DNA of 64,000 bases from Marchantia polymorpha subsp. ruderalis. Taxonomy: Eukaryota > Streptophyta > Marchantiopsida > Marchantiales > Marchantiaceae. A program made the translations under genes and the position numbers. The notes beneath the pieces were generated by a model. That model made no database searches and had not been told where the DNA came from. It saw nothing but the letters and a program-made list of their open reading frames with translations. Shown here piece by piece: positions 39,926-51,565 of this stretch; within the stretch, counting starts at the first letter, position 1, and each line of letters starts with the position of its first letter. Where the stretch lies: positions 15,336,501 through 15,400,500 of the forward strand of contig AP031356.1 in assembly GCA_037833965.1 (NCBI GenBank), given 5' to 3'.

Positions 39926-42900
39926 TGTAATAACCCACTAAAGGCTAAAACTGCAATATAGTGGTAGAAAGGTCGAACCCACAGGGACAGAGGAACACAC
40001 AGGGTACAAAGTGTCACGTTTTAACAGACTATTGAGGAGTTTGAATTCTCAGGCAACTGTCACTCCCAGAAATACTGCAAGTGTCCACTCGGAGCGCACT
40101 CGGAGGTCGCACAGTGCAGCGTAACACACACACACACACACACCTGAAACTACAGAAACACAACCCAGAGATCCGTTAGGACCTCTACTTCAAGATTTCA
40201 GGGGGAAAGTCTCTCAAGAGTACACTCGGCAAAGCTGCGGGCAGTGACTTCCAACTCCGGCTTTTACAACACTTCCACTAGCTTGCTGCTAGTGTAGGAA
40301 ACCCGGTTTGGACTGCCTACTTCGGATCGAAGTCACTCCTACGCGGTGAACAACACTCTCAACTCACAAAACGCGGAGAGAACACAGGTCCGCACTGAAG
40401 GACTCAGTGTGAAACATTCCAGTAACACAACAACAGTCTATTGAAGAGTTTGAATTCTTAGGCACTTGTCATTCCCAGAAATACTACAGGGGTTACCCTC
40501 AAGGCACCTGCTGCAGCGTAACCTGAATTTACAACCAAGGCTTACACGAAGTAGCAAAACTTCACTTTGGCATTCAGGGGAAAAATCCCAAGGAGTACAA
40601 TCAGAAAGAAACACTCGAGGGTGTAGGGGCGAAACTGTTCAAGTATCTAACTAGTCATTGGCTCTGAGCATCGGCAGTCACCCGTAGGTGCAGATCCGAA
40701 CTACTCAAGTCTCTAACCAATGTACTAGCTCTGAACATTCGGCCGAAGGCCTTCAGCTACAAAATGCGGAACGCTAAGTTGTAACTCCTCGTGCGTGGTG
40801 ACAGAACTCAAGGACACAAACACGCAAAGGAAATGGGTTCCTGATCTGCACTTCTGATGGGAAAGAACCCCAGGCAAAACGCCTGGAACTATTTTATACC
40901 TTCTAAGTCCTACCTAACACTACACGGCACTATGCTACACGCCTGCACGGGACCACGCTACACTACACTCCGCGGAACCTGTGCTACGTCTCCTGCGCGG
41001 CGGACTGCCACGCACTAACTCCCTACCCTGCCAGTCGTCCGCTCGACTGCGCAGTCCCAATCGCTGCAACGCCGCGGACACCTCCACTTCGAGGGCGGAC
41101 ATGGTATCCTGCGCCTTCGACAGAAAAGCATCGAGCTTCTTTGCTACTTTCCGCCGACTCCTACTGTCGCCTGACAACAACCCGGCTGCGCGAAGTTCAA
41201 ACTCACGCAGTGTGAGTTTCTCCTGCGCCTTCACTTCCCAGTGGGCGTAGCCCTTGAGACAGTGGGCGACACGCCTCGCCGTCTCCACCTTTGTGCGATC
41301 TGCCTCCTTCCTGCGATCCTCTTCAACTATCACTAATTGCGATTCGGCCTCAGCACGTTGCGCTCTCAATTCGCCACACTCTGACTGTAGCCTGCGGATT
41401 ACCTCCTCATCCGCCTGCCGTGCGAGCTGACATTGTTCCAACAACCGCGTCTGTCGCACGAGCTCCTCTGACAAAATCCGATTCTGGGCCTGCTCAGAAA
41501 TTAGTGCTTCTGTGACCTTCACCTGCTCCTTGGTGAGCTCTTCCAGTTTCCCATCCCTCACCTTCTCGGAGTACTTGTAGAATTTCTGATTAAGTTTATA
41601 CTGACCCCACAAGCATTCATGCTTCTCCTTCAATTCCCTCAACTCCTGGTCCACTCTAGCTAATAGCTTGCTGGTGTGGACTTTAGTGCGAGTCCGCCTG
41701 CGCACTAACTCGATGTAAGATCCCGGCTGAAGTGGGTCGGCGTATTTATCGACTTTGCGATCCAAGTACCTCAGCAACGGAATCACCTGCTCAGAGAGCG
41801 CCGCCGCCGGCGCTCCAACAATTCCCTCCTCCTCCTCCTCGGTGTCCTCTGCTCCTGACATTTCTTCGGTGGAGCCTCCGTCGTCATCATCCGAGTGGAG
41901 AATTTCAGTCGCCATTGATTGCGTCGGCGACTGACCCGAGTGGGGCTGCACGTCGTCGACGTGTGATGCCTGCGAAGGCACGGCTGCAGCCGCGCTGCTC
42001 TTCGCCAAAATGTCTAAGGCGGTGGGCGAATGTGCCCGTGCGGCATCCCCGCCGCTCGCTTGTTGGTCGTCTACCGTGTCCTCTCTGCCGCCGACGCCCG
42101 CCGCCGAAGGCGATCGAGCGGAGGGTGGCTGCGCGGGGTTTGATTGCGCATCGCGCATCGAAATTTCATCCCGCGGACAGTCACTCCGCTCCTCCGTCTG
42201 TTGCTGCTCTCTTGATCGGTCCGCGGGGGCTGTGCTTGGCCTGTGCGCAGGCGCAAATGCCGGCGCCTTGTCCGCCGCAGGCGTAGCGCCGCGGACGTCC
42301 ATCGCCAAAGGCGACATGGCCGGGGGCCGCTCGCCCAATGTCCCTTGGCCCTGAGGCCCTACCGCCGAAGGCGCATCTACCGGCGGATTACCCGCCGATA
42401 GTGTGGCCTCCGCACACTCCCTGCTCGTATCTCCTCGGCTCGAAGGCCCTGGCGCCGAAGGCGCAAATTGTGGCGCGTGGTGCGCCGGAGGGTCTGGCCC
42501 CGAGGGCCGGTGTCTCGTAGGCGGCTCTTCCGCCGGCTCCTTCCCCTTCCTACGTTGGAACGGGGGTGATTCCTGCCTGTGCACAGGCGGCACGTGTGGA
42601 GGCGACCTGTGCACAGGCGGACTGCTCCTTCCCACGCGTAAGCGTAGATCTACGTCCACTTGTGATCGTCTGTCCGCGGAGGCTCGTCCGTCCGCGGAGT
42701 CTCGTCTGTGCGCAAACGGAACACCTGTCCGCAACGCACGTGGTAACTCCGGAGGCCCTTGGCCCGTAGGCGGCCTCACGCCCGTCGAGGCTGCAGCGTG
42801 GTCCGTTGCTCCTGCGGTCGTCCGCGCTTCCTCATGCTTCTCTGGCGACGCACTTCCTTTCTCCGTCGCAATCGTCGCCGTGTCCGCACTGTTGGCTGGT

Positions 42901-45287
42901 AACACCAGTCTGCGTGCCTTCTGCTTCGGCCGGCTGTATGACTCGTACAACGGCCGCGGTCGAATGGGAGCAGAGGGTTCTTGATGCTGCTCCTCTTCGG
43001 ACTCTTCTCTCCATCGCCGCTTCCGCGGCACTCGTGCTGCAGGAGTGTTTCTCCCTTCGTCCCTCCGCCTTGATGGGGTAGAAGTCGGTGACTCCTCTGC
43101 ATCAGTGTCGACCTCATTCTCCCGCACATACTTCCCGGGATGGTCGACGGACAACGGCGGAAAATGCTCAAGCTCCGCCGCTGTCAAACAATTCCGCTGT
43201 CGATAAAAATTGATGAGGAAAGGAGAGAGATGGTTTAGAGTCCCCCCCTTCTCCTCAAAAGCGTGCTGTCGCATCACCCTGTGCAGGATGCTCGCCCAGT
43301 GAATTGGAGTTCCCTCGATGACGCACTCCACAAAAGAGACCTGCCACAATGTGATGTAGCAGGCGCGGTGTGGCTGCAGTAATTGCATCAGCGCCGCGGA
43401 CAAAGTCCGGCGAAATCGATCCTTGTAATCACGGGTTCTGTACCCATTCTTGGTAGACCTCCCGGTCTTGAACAGCTCCACAAATTGCGCCTCTTCCTGC
43501 TTGGTCACCTTGATGCTCTCACTGTCGAAGAGGAGATGCCCTGGCATGCCGGCACATCTTCCCAATGCCTGCGCCCAATCTTGGACTGTCCACCGATCAA
43601 CATGCGGACGCAATCCGCGCGAGGGTGGTCCTTGTGGCTCTAGCCACTCGCGCACCATGTTCGCACAGATGTAGTTCCATCCCCATAGCAAGAAATCGAG
43701 CTTTCTTGCTATTAAGCGCTCCTCGAAAGCGCGCAGCCCATTCTGTGGTAGGCGAAGCGGCACCATCCGCAATCTGCCCGGTCTCGTCATTGCGTTCCTG
43801 GAGTTCGCTCGCCCGCTCATTCTACTTCCGCACCGCTCGAGCTCCTTTCTCTCTCGGCAAACTCTAATCGCCCTAAATTCCAAATCACGCGCACTCACTT
43901 CTCCCTCAATCACCAAGAAATCCCCCGTGCGGCGACGTCGAGAATGTTTAGCAGCCAGCAGATGGACGCGCGCAGCGCGCACAAGAGATTGGAATCGCGA
44001 ATTCAAGAATGGAACGCTCTCCGCCGCCCGGTCGAAGGTCATGGTCGGCTCTTGCTCGTGGAGGACGTCTCACTTGATGGCCGCGCCGGCTCTACGCTGG
44101 AACGGTCTCCGCTCTCACGCGCGGCTTCACGCTCCGCCGTCGCCGATTAAACTCTCACGCTCGAATTGGCGGATTTGAACTCCGCGAGCGTATTACCCCG
44201 CGGATATGGGAGCGCAGCGCCGAAGGCGAGTTTTCCGCCTTGCGCGGTACACTTGTTCGTACCGCCCCTCGGCCAATCCCCTTCTGCCTCGACGCGTGTG
44301 TCCGCATGTCGGACAAAAGTTCAACTCCTGCCTGTGCGCAGGCAGACTCCTCGGCGGATTCTCCGCCGGCGCGGAACTTCATCCTCCTGTGCACAGGCGC
44401 TCGCCTATGCGCAGGCGAGTTCCGTCCGCGGCGTCGCGCAGGCGCGGAAGGCGTTGACCGTGGTCAGCCGTCTCCGTCCAGACTGTCCGTTCCTTGTCTC
44501 TTCGTCGGCGCTTCCGCCGCCGCAACTCCGTCCGTCCAAGAGCGCATCCACCCGTCCCGTCCGCATGGTCCGTACGGATTTGATTACTCTGGCGGCTCCT
44601 TGCTCGTCCGCGGCGTCGCGCTGGCGCGGAAGGCGTCGTACACTTTCTACCTCACAAGGCGCATTTCTAGGGCCCAAGGCGGATTTTCCGCCGACGCCGA
44701 AGCGCCTGTGCACAGGCGAACGCCTGTGCGTAGGCGGACTTCGCGCCTCGCCAAACCCTACTTCGCCTGTGCACAGGCGAATTCCTTCGTCCGCGCATAC
44801 GACAAAACTTGATCCCCCTTCCGCGTAGGCGGAATTCCCGCCGGTGGCGAACTCCTTCCGCCGAAGGCGAACGTCTACGTATCTTCCAATAGTGATAACT
44901 CCCTAAGTCCTCATCCGTTCCAAGCGTTCTTGGGCTCGTTGGAATCAGTGCGTTGAGCTCTTTCCAACGAGACCCTAACTCGGTCAAGGCGCTCGAGGGT
45001 TGACCTAATTATGAAGGATTTCCCTACCGCCGCGGACGCAACCTCCGAAGGCGGGTTTTGCGCCTTGCGCCGCAGGGATCCTAACTGCAGAGCTCGCAGG
45101 GAGGGTGGTGCCCATCCTTACTGCTGCACCCCAAATCCTAGATTCTACAAGATCCCTCGAGAATCCCCGCGATCTTCCGGATTTACTCTGTTTTGATGTA
45201 CCGAAGGCTATTTACAATGCTGCCAGGGTACAGTTTTTTCCAAAAATGTTTTAATTTCCTCAAAATTACCAAAAGTGGGGTACCACA
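39926..45287 (-). mobile_element. Solo LTR-B (S1), 5,362 bp, duplication CTCCT
   Basis: Complete LTR-B flanked by CTCCT at 39921-39925 and 45288-45292. With no internal region, this is a solo LTR left by LTR-LTR recombination. It carries a whole LTR frame, TATA (40892-40898), hairpin (40870-40886) and the inverted-repeat module (44928-44975). Confidence 0.92.
40935..44042 (-). CDS. LTR-internal ORF in solo LTR S1 (1,035 aa, looks whole)
   Basis: Same architecture as the frame at 10955-14107: N-terminal extension, conserved domain (LRAFEERLIARKLDFLLWGWN), low-complexity middle, acidic patch, coiled coil. Compared with that copy it differs by many substitutions and by length changes that keep the frame, mainly in the number of PVHRR-type units. 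As the element's internal genes are gone, expression would need a promoter in the solo LTR upstream of the frame or in neighbouring DNA. Confidence 0.7.
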   Translation of the reverse strand: MTFDRAAESVPFLNSRFQSLVRAARVHLLAAKHSRRRRTGDFLVIEGEVSARDLEFRAIRVCRERKELERCGSRMSGRANSRNAMTRPGRLRMVPLRLPQNGLRAFEERLIARKLDFLLWGWNYICANMVREWLEPQGPPSRGLRPHVDRWTVQDWAQALGRCAGMPGHLLFDSESIKVTKQEEAQFVELFKTGRSTKNGYRTRDYKDRFRRTLSAALMQLLQPHRACYITLWQVSFVECVIEGTPIHWASILHRVMRQHAFEEKGGTLNHLSPFLINFYRQRNCLTAAELEHFPPLSVDHPGKYVRENEVDTDAEESPTSTPSRRRDEGRNTPAARVPRKRRWREESEEEQHQEPSAPIRPRPLYESYSRPKQKARRLVLPANSADTATIATEKGSASPEKHEEARTTAGATDHAAASTGVRPPTGQGPPELPRALRTGVPFAHRRDSADGRASADRRSQVDVDLRLRVGRSSPPVHRSPPHVPPVHRQESPPFQRRKGKEPAEEPPTRHRPSGPDPPAHHAPQFAPSAPGPSSRGDTSRECAEATLSAGNPPVDAPSAVGPQGQGTLGERPPAMSPLAMDVRGATPAADKAPAFAPAHRPSTAPADRSREQQQTEERSDCPRDEISMRDAQSNPAQPPSARSPSAAGVGGREDTVDDQQASGGDAARAHSPTALDILAKSSAAAAVPSQASHVDDVQPHSGQSPTQSMATEILHSDDDDGGSTEEMSGAEDTEEEEEGIVGAPAAALSEQVIPLLRYLDRKVDKYADPLQPGSYIELVRRRTRTKVHTSKLLARVDQELRELKEKHECLWGQYKLNQKFYKYSEKVRDGKLEELTKEQVKVTEALISEQAQNRILSEELVRQTRLLEQCQLARQADEEVIRRLQSECGELRAQRAEAESQLVIVEEDRRKEADRTKVETARRVAHCLKGYAHWEVKAQEKLTLREFELRAAGLLSGDSRSRRKVAKKLDAFLSKAQDTMSALEVEVSAALQRLGLRSRADDWQGRELVRGSPPRRRRSTGSAECSVAWSRAGV

Positions 45288-45292
45288 CTCCT

Positions 45293-46233
45293 CGATGTCT
45301 CCCGATCCCGACATTGCTTCTGTGGAGCCTCCTTCGTCATCATCCGAGGGAAGGATTTCGGTCGCCATTGATTGCGTTGGCGACTGATCCGAGTGGGGTT
45401 GCGAGTTGTCTACGGGTGCTGCCGCCGAAGGCACTCCTGCAGCTTCGCTGCTCCCCGCTAAAATGTCCAAGGCGGTGGGTGAATGTGGTCGTGCTACATC
45501 CCCATCACCCGCCTGTCGCTCGTCGACTGTGTCCTCTTCGCCGCCGACGTCCGCCGCCGAAGGCGATCTGCGGAATGTGTCTGCGCGGGGTGTAATTGCG
45601 CATTGCGCACTCGAATTTTGTCCCGCGGACAGACAATCCGTTCCTCCGTTAGGCCCTGCTTCCTCGATCGGTCCTGCGCGAGGGCTGCGTCTGGCCTGTG
45701 CGTAGGCGCAAGTACCGGCGCCTTGTCCGCCGCAGGCGCAGCGCCGCAGGCGCAGCGCCGAAGGCGTCTATCGCCGAAGGCGACAGAGCCGAAGGCCGCT
45801 CACCCGATGTACCTGGCCCCGAAGGCCCTACCGCCGAAGGCGCATCTGCCGGCGGATTACCCGCCGAAGGTGCGGTCTCCGCACGCTCCCTGCTCAAAAC
45901 TCGTTGACCCGAAGGCCCTGGCGCCGAAGGCGCAAATCGCGGCGCGTTATACGCCGGAGGGTCTGGTCCCGAAGGCCCTTGATCCGAAGGCGGATCTTCC
46001 GCCAGCTCCTTCCCCTTCCTACGTTGTATCGGGGGTGAATCCTGCCTACTCATAGGCGGCCGCCTGTGCGTAGGCGAACTTTCTCTGCCTACGCGTAGGC
46101 GGAGGTCCACGTCCGCTTGAGGTCGCCTTTCCGCTGAAACTCGCTTGTGCGTAGGCAGAACACTCGTCCGCATCGCACGTGGTAACTCCGGAGGCCCTTG
46201 GCCCGAAGGCCGTCTCTCGTCCGTCGGAGGCGT
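45293..46233 (-). mobile_element. Piece of outer LTR-B O1 (middle of the LTR frame)
   Basis: Resumes the LTR frame (acidic patch, then the low-complexity P/S/A region) between two solo LTRs. 46234-46238 (AGCGT) is the target duplication of the next one. The coding potential is broken by insertions and at a few other places. Confidence 0.7.
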
Positions 46234-46238
46234 AGCGT

Positions 46239-49200
46239 TGTAATAACCCACTAAAGGCTAAAACTGCAATATAGTTGTAGAAAGGTCGAACCCACAGGGA
46301 CAGAGGAACACACAGGGTACAAAGTGTCACGTTTAACAGACTATTGAGGAGTTTGAATTCTCAGGCGACTGTCACTCCCAGAAATACTGCAAGTGTCCAC
46401 TCGGAGCGCACTCGGAGGTCGCACAGTGCAGCGTAACACACACACACACACACACCTGAAACTACAGAAACACAACCCAGAGATCCGTTAGGACCTCTAC
46501 TCAAGATTTCAGGGGGAAGTCTCTCAAGAGTACACTCAGCGAAGCTGCGGGTAGTGACTCCCAACTTCGGCTTTTACAACACTTCCACTAGCTTGCTGCT
46601 AGCGTAGGAAACTCGGTTTGGACTGCCTACTTCGGATCGAAATCACTCATACGCGGTGAACCACACTCTCAACTCACAAAACGCGCAGAGAACACAGGTC
46701 CGCACTGAAGGACTCACTGAGAAACATTCCAGTAACACAATAACAGTCTATTGAAGAGTTTGAATTCTCAGGCACTTGTCATTCCCAGAAATACTACAGG
46801 GGTTACCTTGAAGGCACCTGCTACAGCGTAACCTGAATTTACAACCAAGGCTTACACGAGGTAACAAAACTTCACTTTGGCATTCAGGGGAAAAATCCCG
46901 AAGGAGTACAATCAGAAACAAACACTCGAAGGTGTAGGGGCGAAACTGTTCAAGTATCTAACTAGTCACTGGCTCTGAGCATCGGCAGTCACCCGCAGGT
47001 GCAGATCCAAACTACTCAAGTCTCTAACCAATGTACTAGCTATGAACATTCGGCCGAAGGCCTTCAGCTACAAAATGCGGAACGCTAAGTTGTAACTCCT
47101 CTTGCGTGGTGACAGAACTTAAGGACACAAACACGCAGAGGAAATGGGTTCCTGATCTGCACTTCCGATATTGGGAAAGAACCCAAGGCAAAACGCCTTG
47201 AACTATTTTATACCTTCTAAGTCCTAACTAGCACTACACTGTACTACGCTACACGCCTGCACGGAACCACGCTACACTACACTCCGCGGAACCGGTGCTA
47301 CGTCTCGTGCGCGACGGATTGCCGCGCACCAACTTCCTACCCTGCCAGTCTTCCGCTCGACTGCGCAGTCCCAACGCCGCGGACACCTCCACCTCGAGGG
47401 TGGACATGGTATCCCGCGCCTTCGACAGAAAAGCGTCGAGCTTCTTCGCTACCTTCCGCCGACTCCTGCTGTCGCCTGTCAACAACCCGGCTGCGCGAAG
47501 TTCAAACTCACGTAGTGTGAGTTTCTCTTGCGCCGCCACTTCCCAGTGGGCGTAGCCCTTGAGACAGTGGGCGACACGCCTCGCCGGCTCCTCCTTCGTG
47601 CGATCTGCCTCTCGCCTGCGATCCTCTTCAATTACCACTAATTGCGATTCGGCCTCAGCAGGCTGCACTCTCAATTCGCCACACTCTGACTGTAGCCTGC
47701 GGATTAAATCCTCATCCGCCTGCCGTGCGAGCTGACACTCCGCCAACAAACGCGTCTGTCGCACGAGCTCTTCTGACAGAATCTGATTCTGAGTTTTCTC
47801 AAACATCAAATCCTGCGTGGTCTGCACCACATCCTTGGTGAGCTCTTCCAGTCTATCATTCAGCATCCTGTCGAGGGCGTGCGATTTCCTCTCAAGGTTG
47901 TATTGCCCCCATAAACAGGCATGCCTCTCCTTCAATTCCTTCAACTCCTGGTCCACCCTAGCTAGTAGCTTGCTAGTGTGGACTTTAGTGCGAGTCCGCC
48001 TGCGCACTAATTTGATGTAAGATCCCGGCTGAAGTGGATCGGCGTATTTATCGATTTTGCGATCCAAGTACCTCAGCAACGGAATCACCTGCTGAGAGAG
48101 CGTCGCCGCCGGCGCTCCAAGAATTTCCTCCTCCTCCTCCTCGGTATCCCCTGCTCCCGACATTGCTTCGGTGGAGCCTCCGTCGTCATCATCCGAGTGG
48201 AGGATTTCAGTCGCCATTGATTGCGTTGGCGACTGTCCCGAGTGGGGCTGCACGTCGTCGACGTGTGCTGCCTGCGAAGGCACCGCTGCAGCCTCGCTGC
48301 TCTTTGCCAAAATGTCTAAGGCGGTGGGCGAATGTGGCCGTGCTACATCCCCGTCGCCCGCTTGTCGGTCTTTAATCGTGTCCTCTCTGCCGCCGACGTC
48401 CGCCGTAGAAGGCGATCGAGCGGAGGGTGTCTGCGCGGGGTTTGATTGCGCATCGCGCACCGAAATTTCGTCCCACGGACAGTCAATCCGCTCCTCCGTC
48501 AGGTGCTTCTCCCTCGATCGGTCCTGCGCGGGGGCTGTGTCCGGCCTGTGCGTAGGCGCAGCGCCGCGGACGTCTATCGCCAAAGGCGACATAGCCGGGG
48601 ACCGCTCGCCCAATGTCCCTTGGCCCTGAGGCCCTATCGCCGAAGGCGCATCTACCGGCGGATTACCCGCCGATGGTGCGGCCTCCGCACGCTCCCTACT
48701 CGCATCTCCTCGGCGCGAAGGCCCTGCCGCCGAAGGCGCAAATCGCGGCGCGTTGTGCGCCGGAGGGTCTGGCCCCGAAGGCCTGTGTTCCGTAGGCGGA
48801 TCTTCCGCTGGCTCCTTCCCCTTCCTACGTTGGAACGGGGGTGATTCCTGCCTGTGCACCGGCGGCACGTGTGGAGGTGACCTGACGGGACGGGACGCTC
48901 GCCTGTGCACAGGCGACCTGTGCACAGGCAGACTGCTTCTTCCCACGCGTAGGCGTAGGTCCACGTCCGCTTGTGGTCGCCGATCCGTCGAGGCTCGCCT
49001 GTGCGCAGGCGGAACACCTGTCCGCAACGCACGTGGTAACTCCGGAGGCCCTTGGCCTGTAGGCGGCCTCTCGTCCGTCGAGGCTGCAACGGGGTCCGTT
49101 GCTCCTACGGACGTCCGCGCTCCCTCGTTCTTCTCTGGCGACGCACTTCCTTTCTCTGTCGCAATCGTCGCCGTGTCCGCACTGCTGGCTGGTAACACAA

Positions 49201-51560
49201 GCCTGCGCGCCTTCTGCTTCGGCCGGCTGTACGATTTGTACAACGGCCGCGGTCGAATGGGAGCAGTGGGTTCTTGATGCTGCTCCTCTTCGGACTCTTC
49301 TCTCCATCGCCGCTTCCGCGGCACTCTTGCTGCAGGAGTATTTCTCCCTTCGTCCCTCCGCCTTGACGGAGTAGAAGTCGGCGACTCCTCTACATCAGTG
49401 TCGACCTCATTCTCCCGCACATACCTCCCGGGATGGTCGACGGACAACGGCGGAAAACGAGCAAGCTCCGCCGCGGTCAAACAATTTCGCTGTCGATAAA
49501 AATTGATGAGGAAAGGAGAGAGATGATTTAGAGTTCCCCCTTTCTCCTCAAAAGCGTGCTGTCGCATCACCCTGTGCAGGATGCTCGCCCAGTGAATTGG
49601 AGTTCCCTCGATGATGCACTCCACAAAAGAGATCTGCCACAATGTGATGTAGCAGGCGCGGTGTGGCTGCAGTAATTGCAGCAGCGCCGTAGCCAAAGTT
49701 CGGCGGAATCGATCCTTGTAATCGCGGGTCTTGTACCCACTTGTACCCATTCTTGGTAGACTTCCCCTTCTTGAACAGCTCCACAAATTGCGCCTCTTCC
49801 TGCTTGGTCACCTTGACGCTCTCACTATCGAAGAGGAGGTGCCCTGGCATGCCGGCACATCTCCCCAATGCCTGCGCCCAATCTTGGACTATCCACCGAT
49901 CAACATGCGGCCGCAATCCGCGCGAAGGTGGACCCTGTGGCTCTAGCCACTCGTGCACCATATCCACACAGATGTAGTTCCATCCCCATAGCAAGAAATC
50001 GAGCTTTCTTGCTATCAGGCGCTCCTCGAAAGCGCGCATCCCGTTCTGTGATAATCGGAGCGGCAGCATCCGCAATCGGCCCAGTCTCGTCATTGCGTTC
50101 TTGGAATTTGCCCGCTCGCTAATTCTCCTTCCGCTCCGCTCGAGCTCCTTTCTTCCTCGGCAAACTCTAATCGCCCTCAATTCCAAATCACGCGCACTCA
50201 CTTCTCCCTCAATCACCAAGAAATCCTCTGCGCGGCGATGTCGAGAATGCTTAGCAGCCAGCAGGTGGACGCGCGCAGCTCGCACTAGAGAATGGAATCG
50301 CGAATTCAAGAATGGGGCGCTCTCCGTCTCCCGGTCGAAGGTCATGGTCGGCTCTTGCTCGTGAAGGACGACTCAATTGATGGCCGCGCCGGCTCTACGC
50401 TGAAACGGTCTCCGCTCTCACGCGCGGCTTCACGCTCCGCCGACGCCGATTTAACTCTCACGCTCGAATTGGCGAATTTGAACTCCGCGAGCGTACTACG
50501 CCGCGGACATGGGTGCGCAGCGCCGAAGGCGGATTTTCCGCCTTGCGCGGTACACTCGTTCGTACCGCTCCTCAGCCAATCCTCCTCTGCCTCGGCGCGT
50601 GTGTCCGCATGTCGGACAAAAGTTCAACTCCCGCCTGCGCTCGCAAGCGGACTCCTCGGCGGATTCTCCGCAGGCGCGGAACTTCATCCTCCTGTGCACA
50701 GGCGAGCGCATGTGCGCAGGCGAGGTCCGTCCGCGTCGACGCGCTGGCGCGGAAGGCGTTGACCGCGGTCAACCGACTCCGTCCAGACTGTCCGTTCCTT
50801 GTCTCTCCGTCGGCGCTCTCGCCGCCGCAACTCCGTCCGTCCAAGAGCGCATCCATCCGTCCCGTCCGTACAGTCCGTACGGTCCGTACAGATTTTACTA
50901 TTCTGGCGGCTCCTTGCTCGTCCGCGGCGTTGCGCTGGCGCAGAAGGCGCCGTACAGTTTCTACCTCACAAGGCGCGTTTCTAGGGCCCAAGGCGGATTT
51001 CCCGCCGACGCCGAAGCGCCTGTGCACAGGCGCACGCCTGTGCGTAGGCGAACTTCGCGCCTACATCAAAAACCCTATTTCGCCTGTGCGCAGGCGAACT
51101 TCCTTCGTCCGCGCATAGGACAAAACTTCTCCGCCTGTGCGCAGGCGAAGAGCTGAGTATCTTACAACCTTCATAACTCCCGGAGTCCTTATCCGTTGTT
51201 GGCGTTCTTGGGCTCGTAGAAATCAGCGCGTCGAGCTCTTTCCAACGAGACCCTAACTAAGTCAAGGTGTTTGGGGGTTGACCTAAATATGAAGGATTTC
51301 CCTACCGCCGCGGACGCAGCGCCAAAGGCGGATTTTGCGCCTTGCGCCGTAGGGATCCTAACTGCAGAGCTCGCAGGGAGGGTGGTGCCCTTCCTTACCG
51401 CTGCACCCAACTCCTAGATTCTACGAGGTTCCTCGAGAATCTCTGCGATCTTCCGAATTCACTCTGTTTTGATGCACCGAAGGCTATTTACATTGCTGCC
51501 TTGGTACAGTTTTCCAAAAATGTTTTAATTTCCTCAAAATACCAAAAGTGGGGTACCACA
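46239..51560 (-). mobile_element. Solo LTR-B (S2), 5,322 bp, duplication AGCGT
   Basis: Complete LTR-B flanked by AGCGT at 46234-46238 and 51561-51565. No internal region. It has the hairpin at 47184-47200 in the A-T form and the module at 51206-51255. It is more diverged than S1 and S3, so probably older. Confidence 0.92.
47249..50345 (-). pseudogene. LTR-internal ORF in solo LTR S2, broken
   Basis: Recognisable over the whole family length, with conserved N-terminal domain, low-complexity region with PVHR units, acidic patch and coiled coil. It looks broken at about one place, while the long remainder stays open. Confidence 0.65.
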
Positions 51561-51565
51561 AGCGT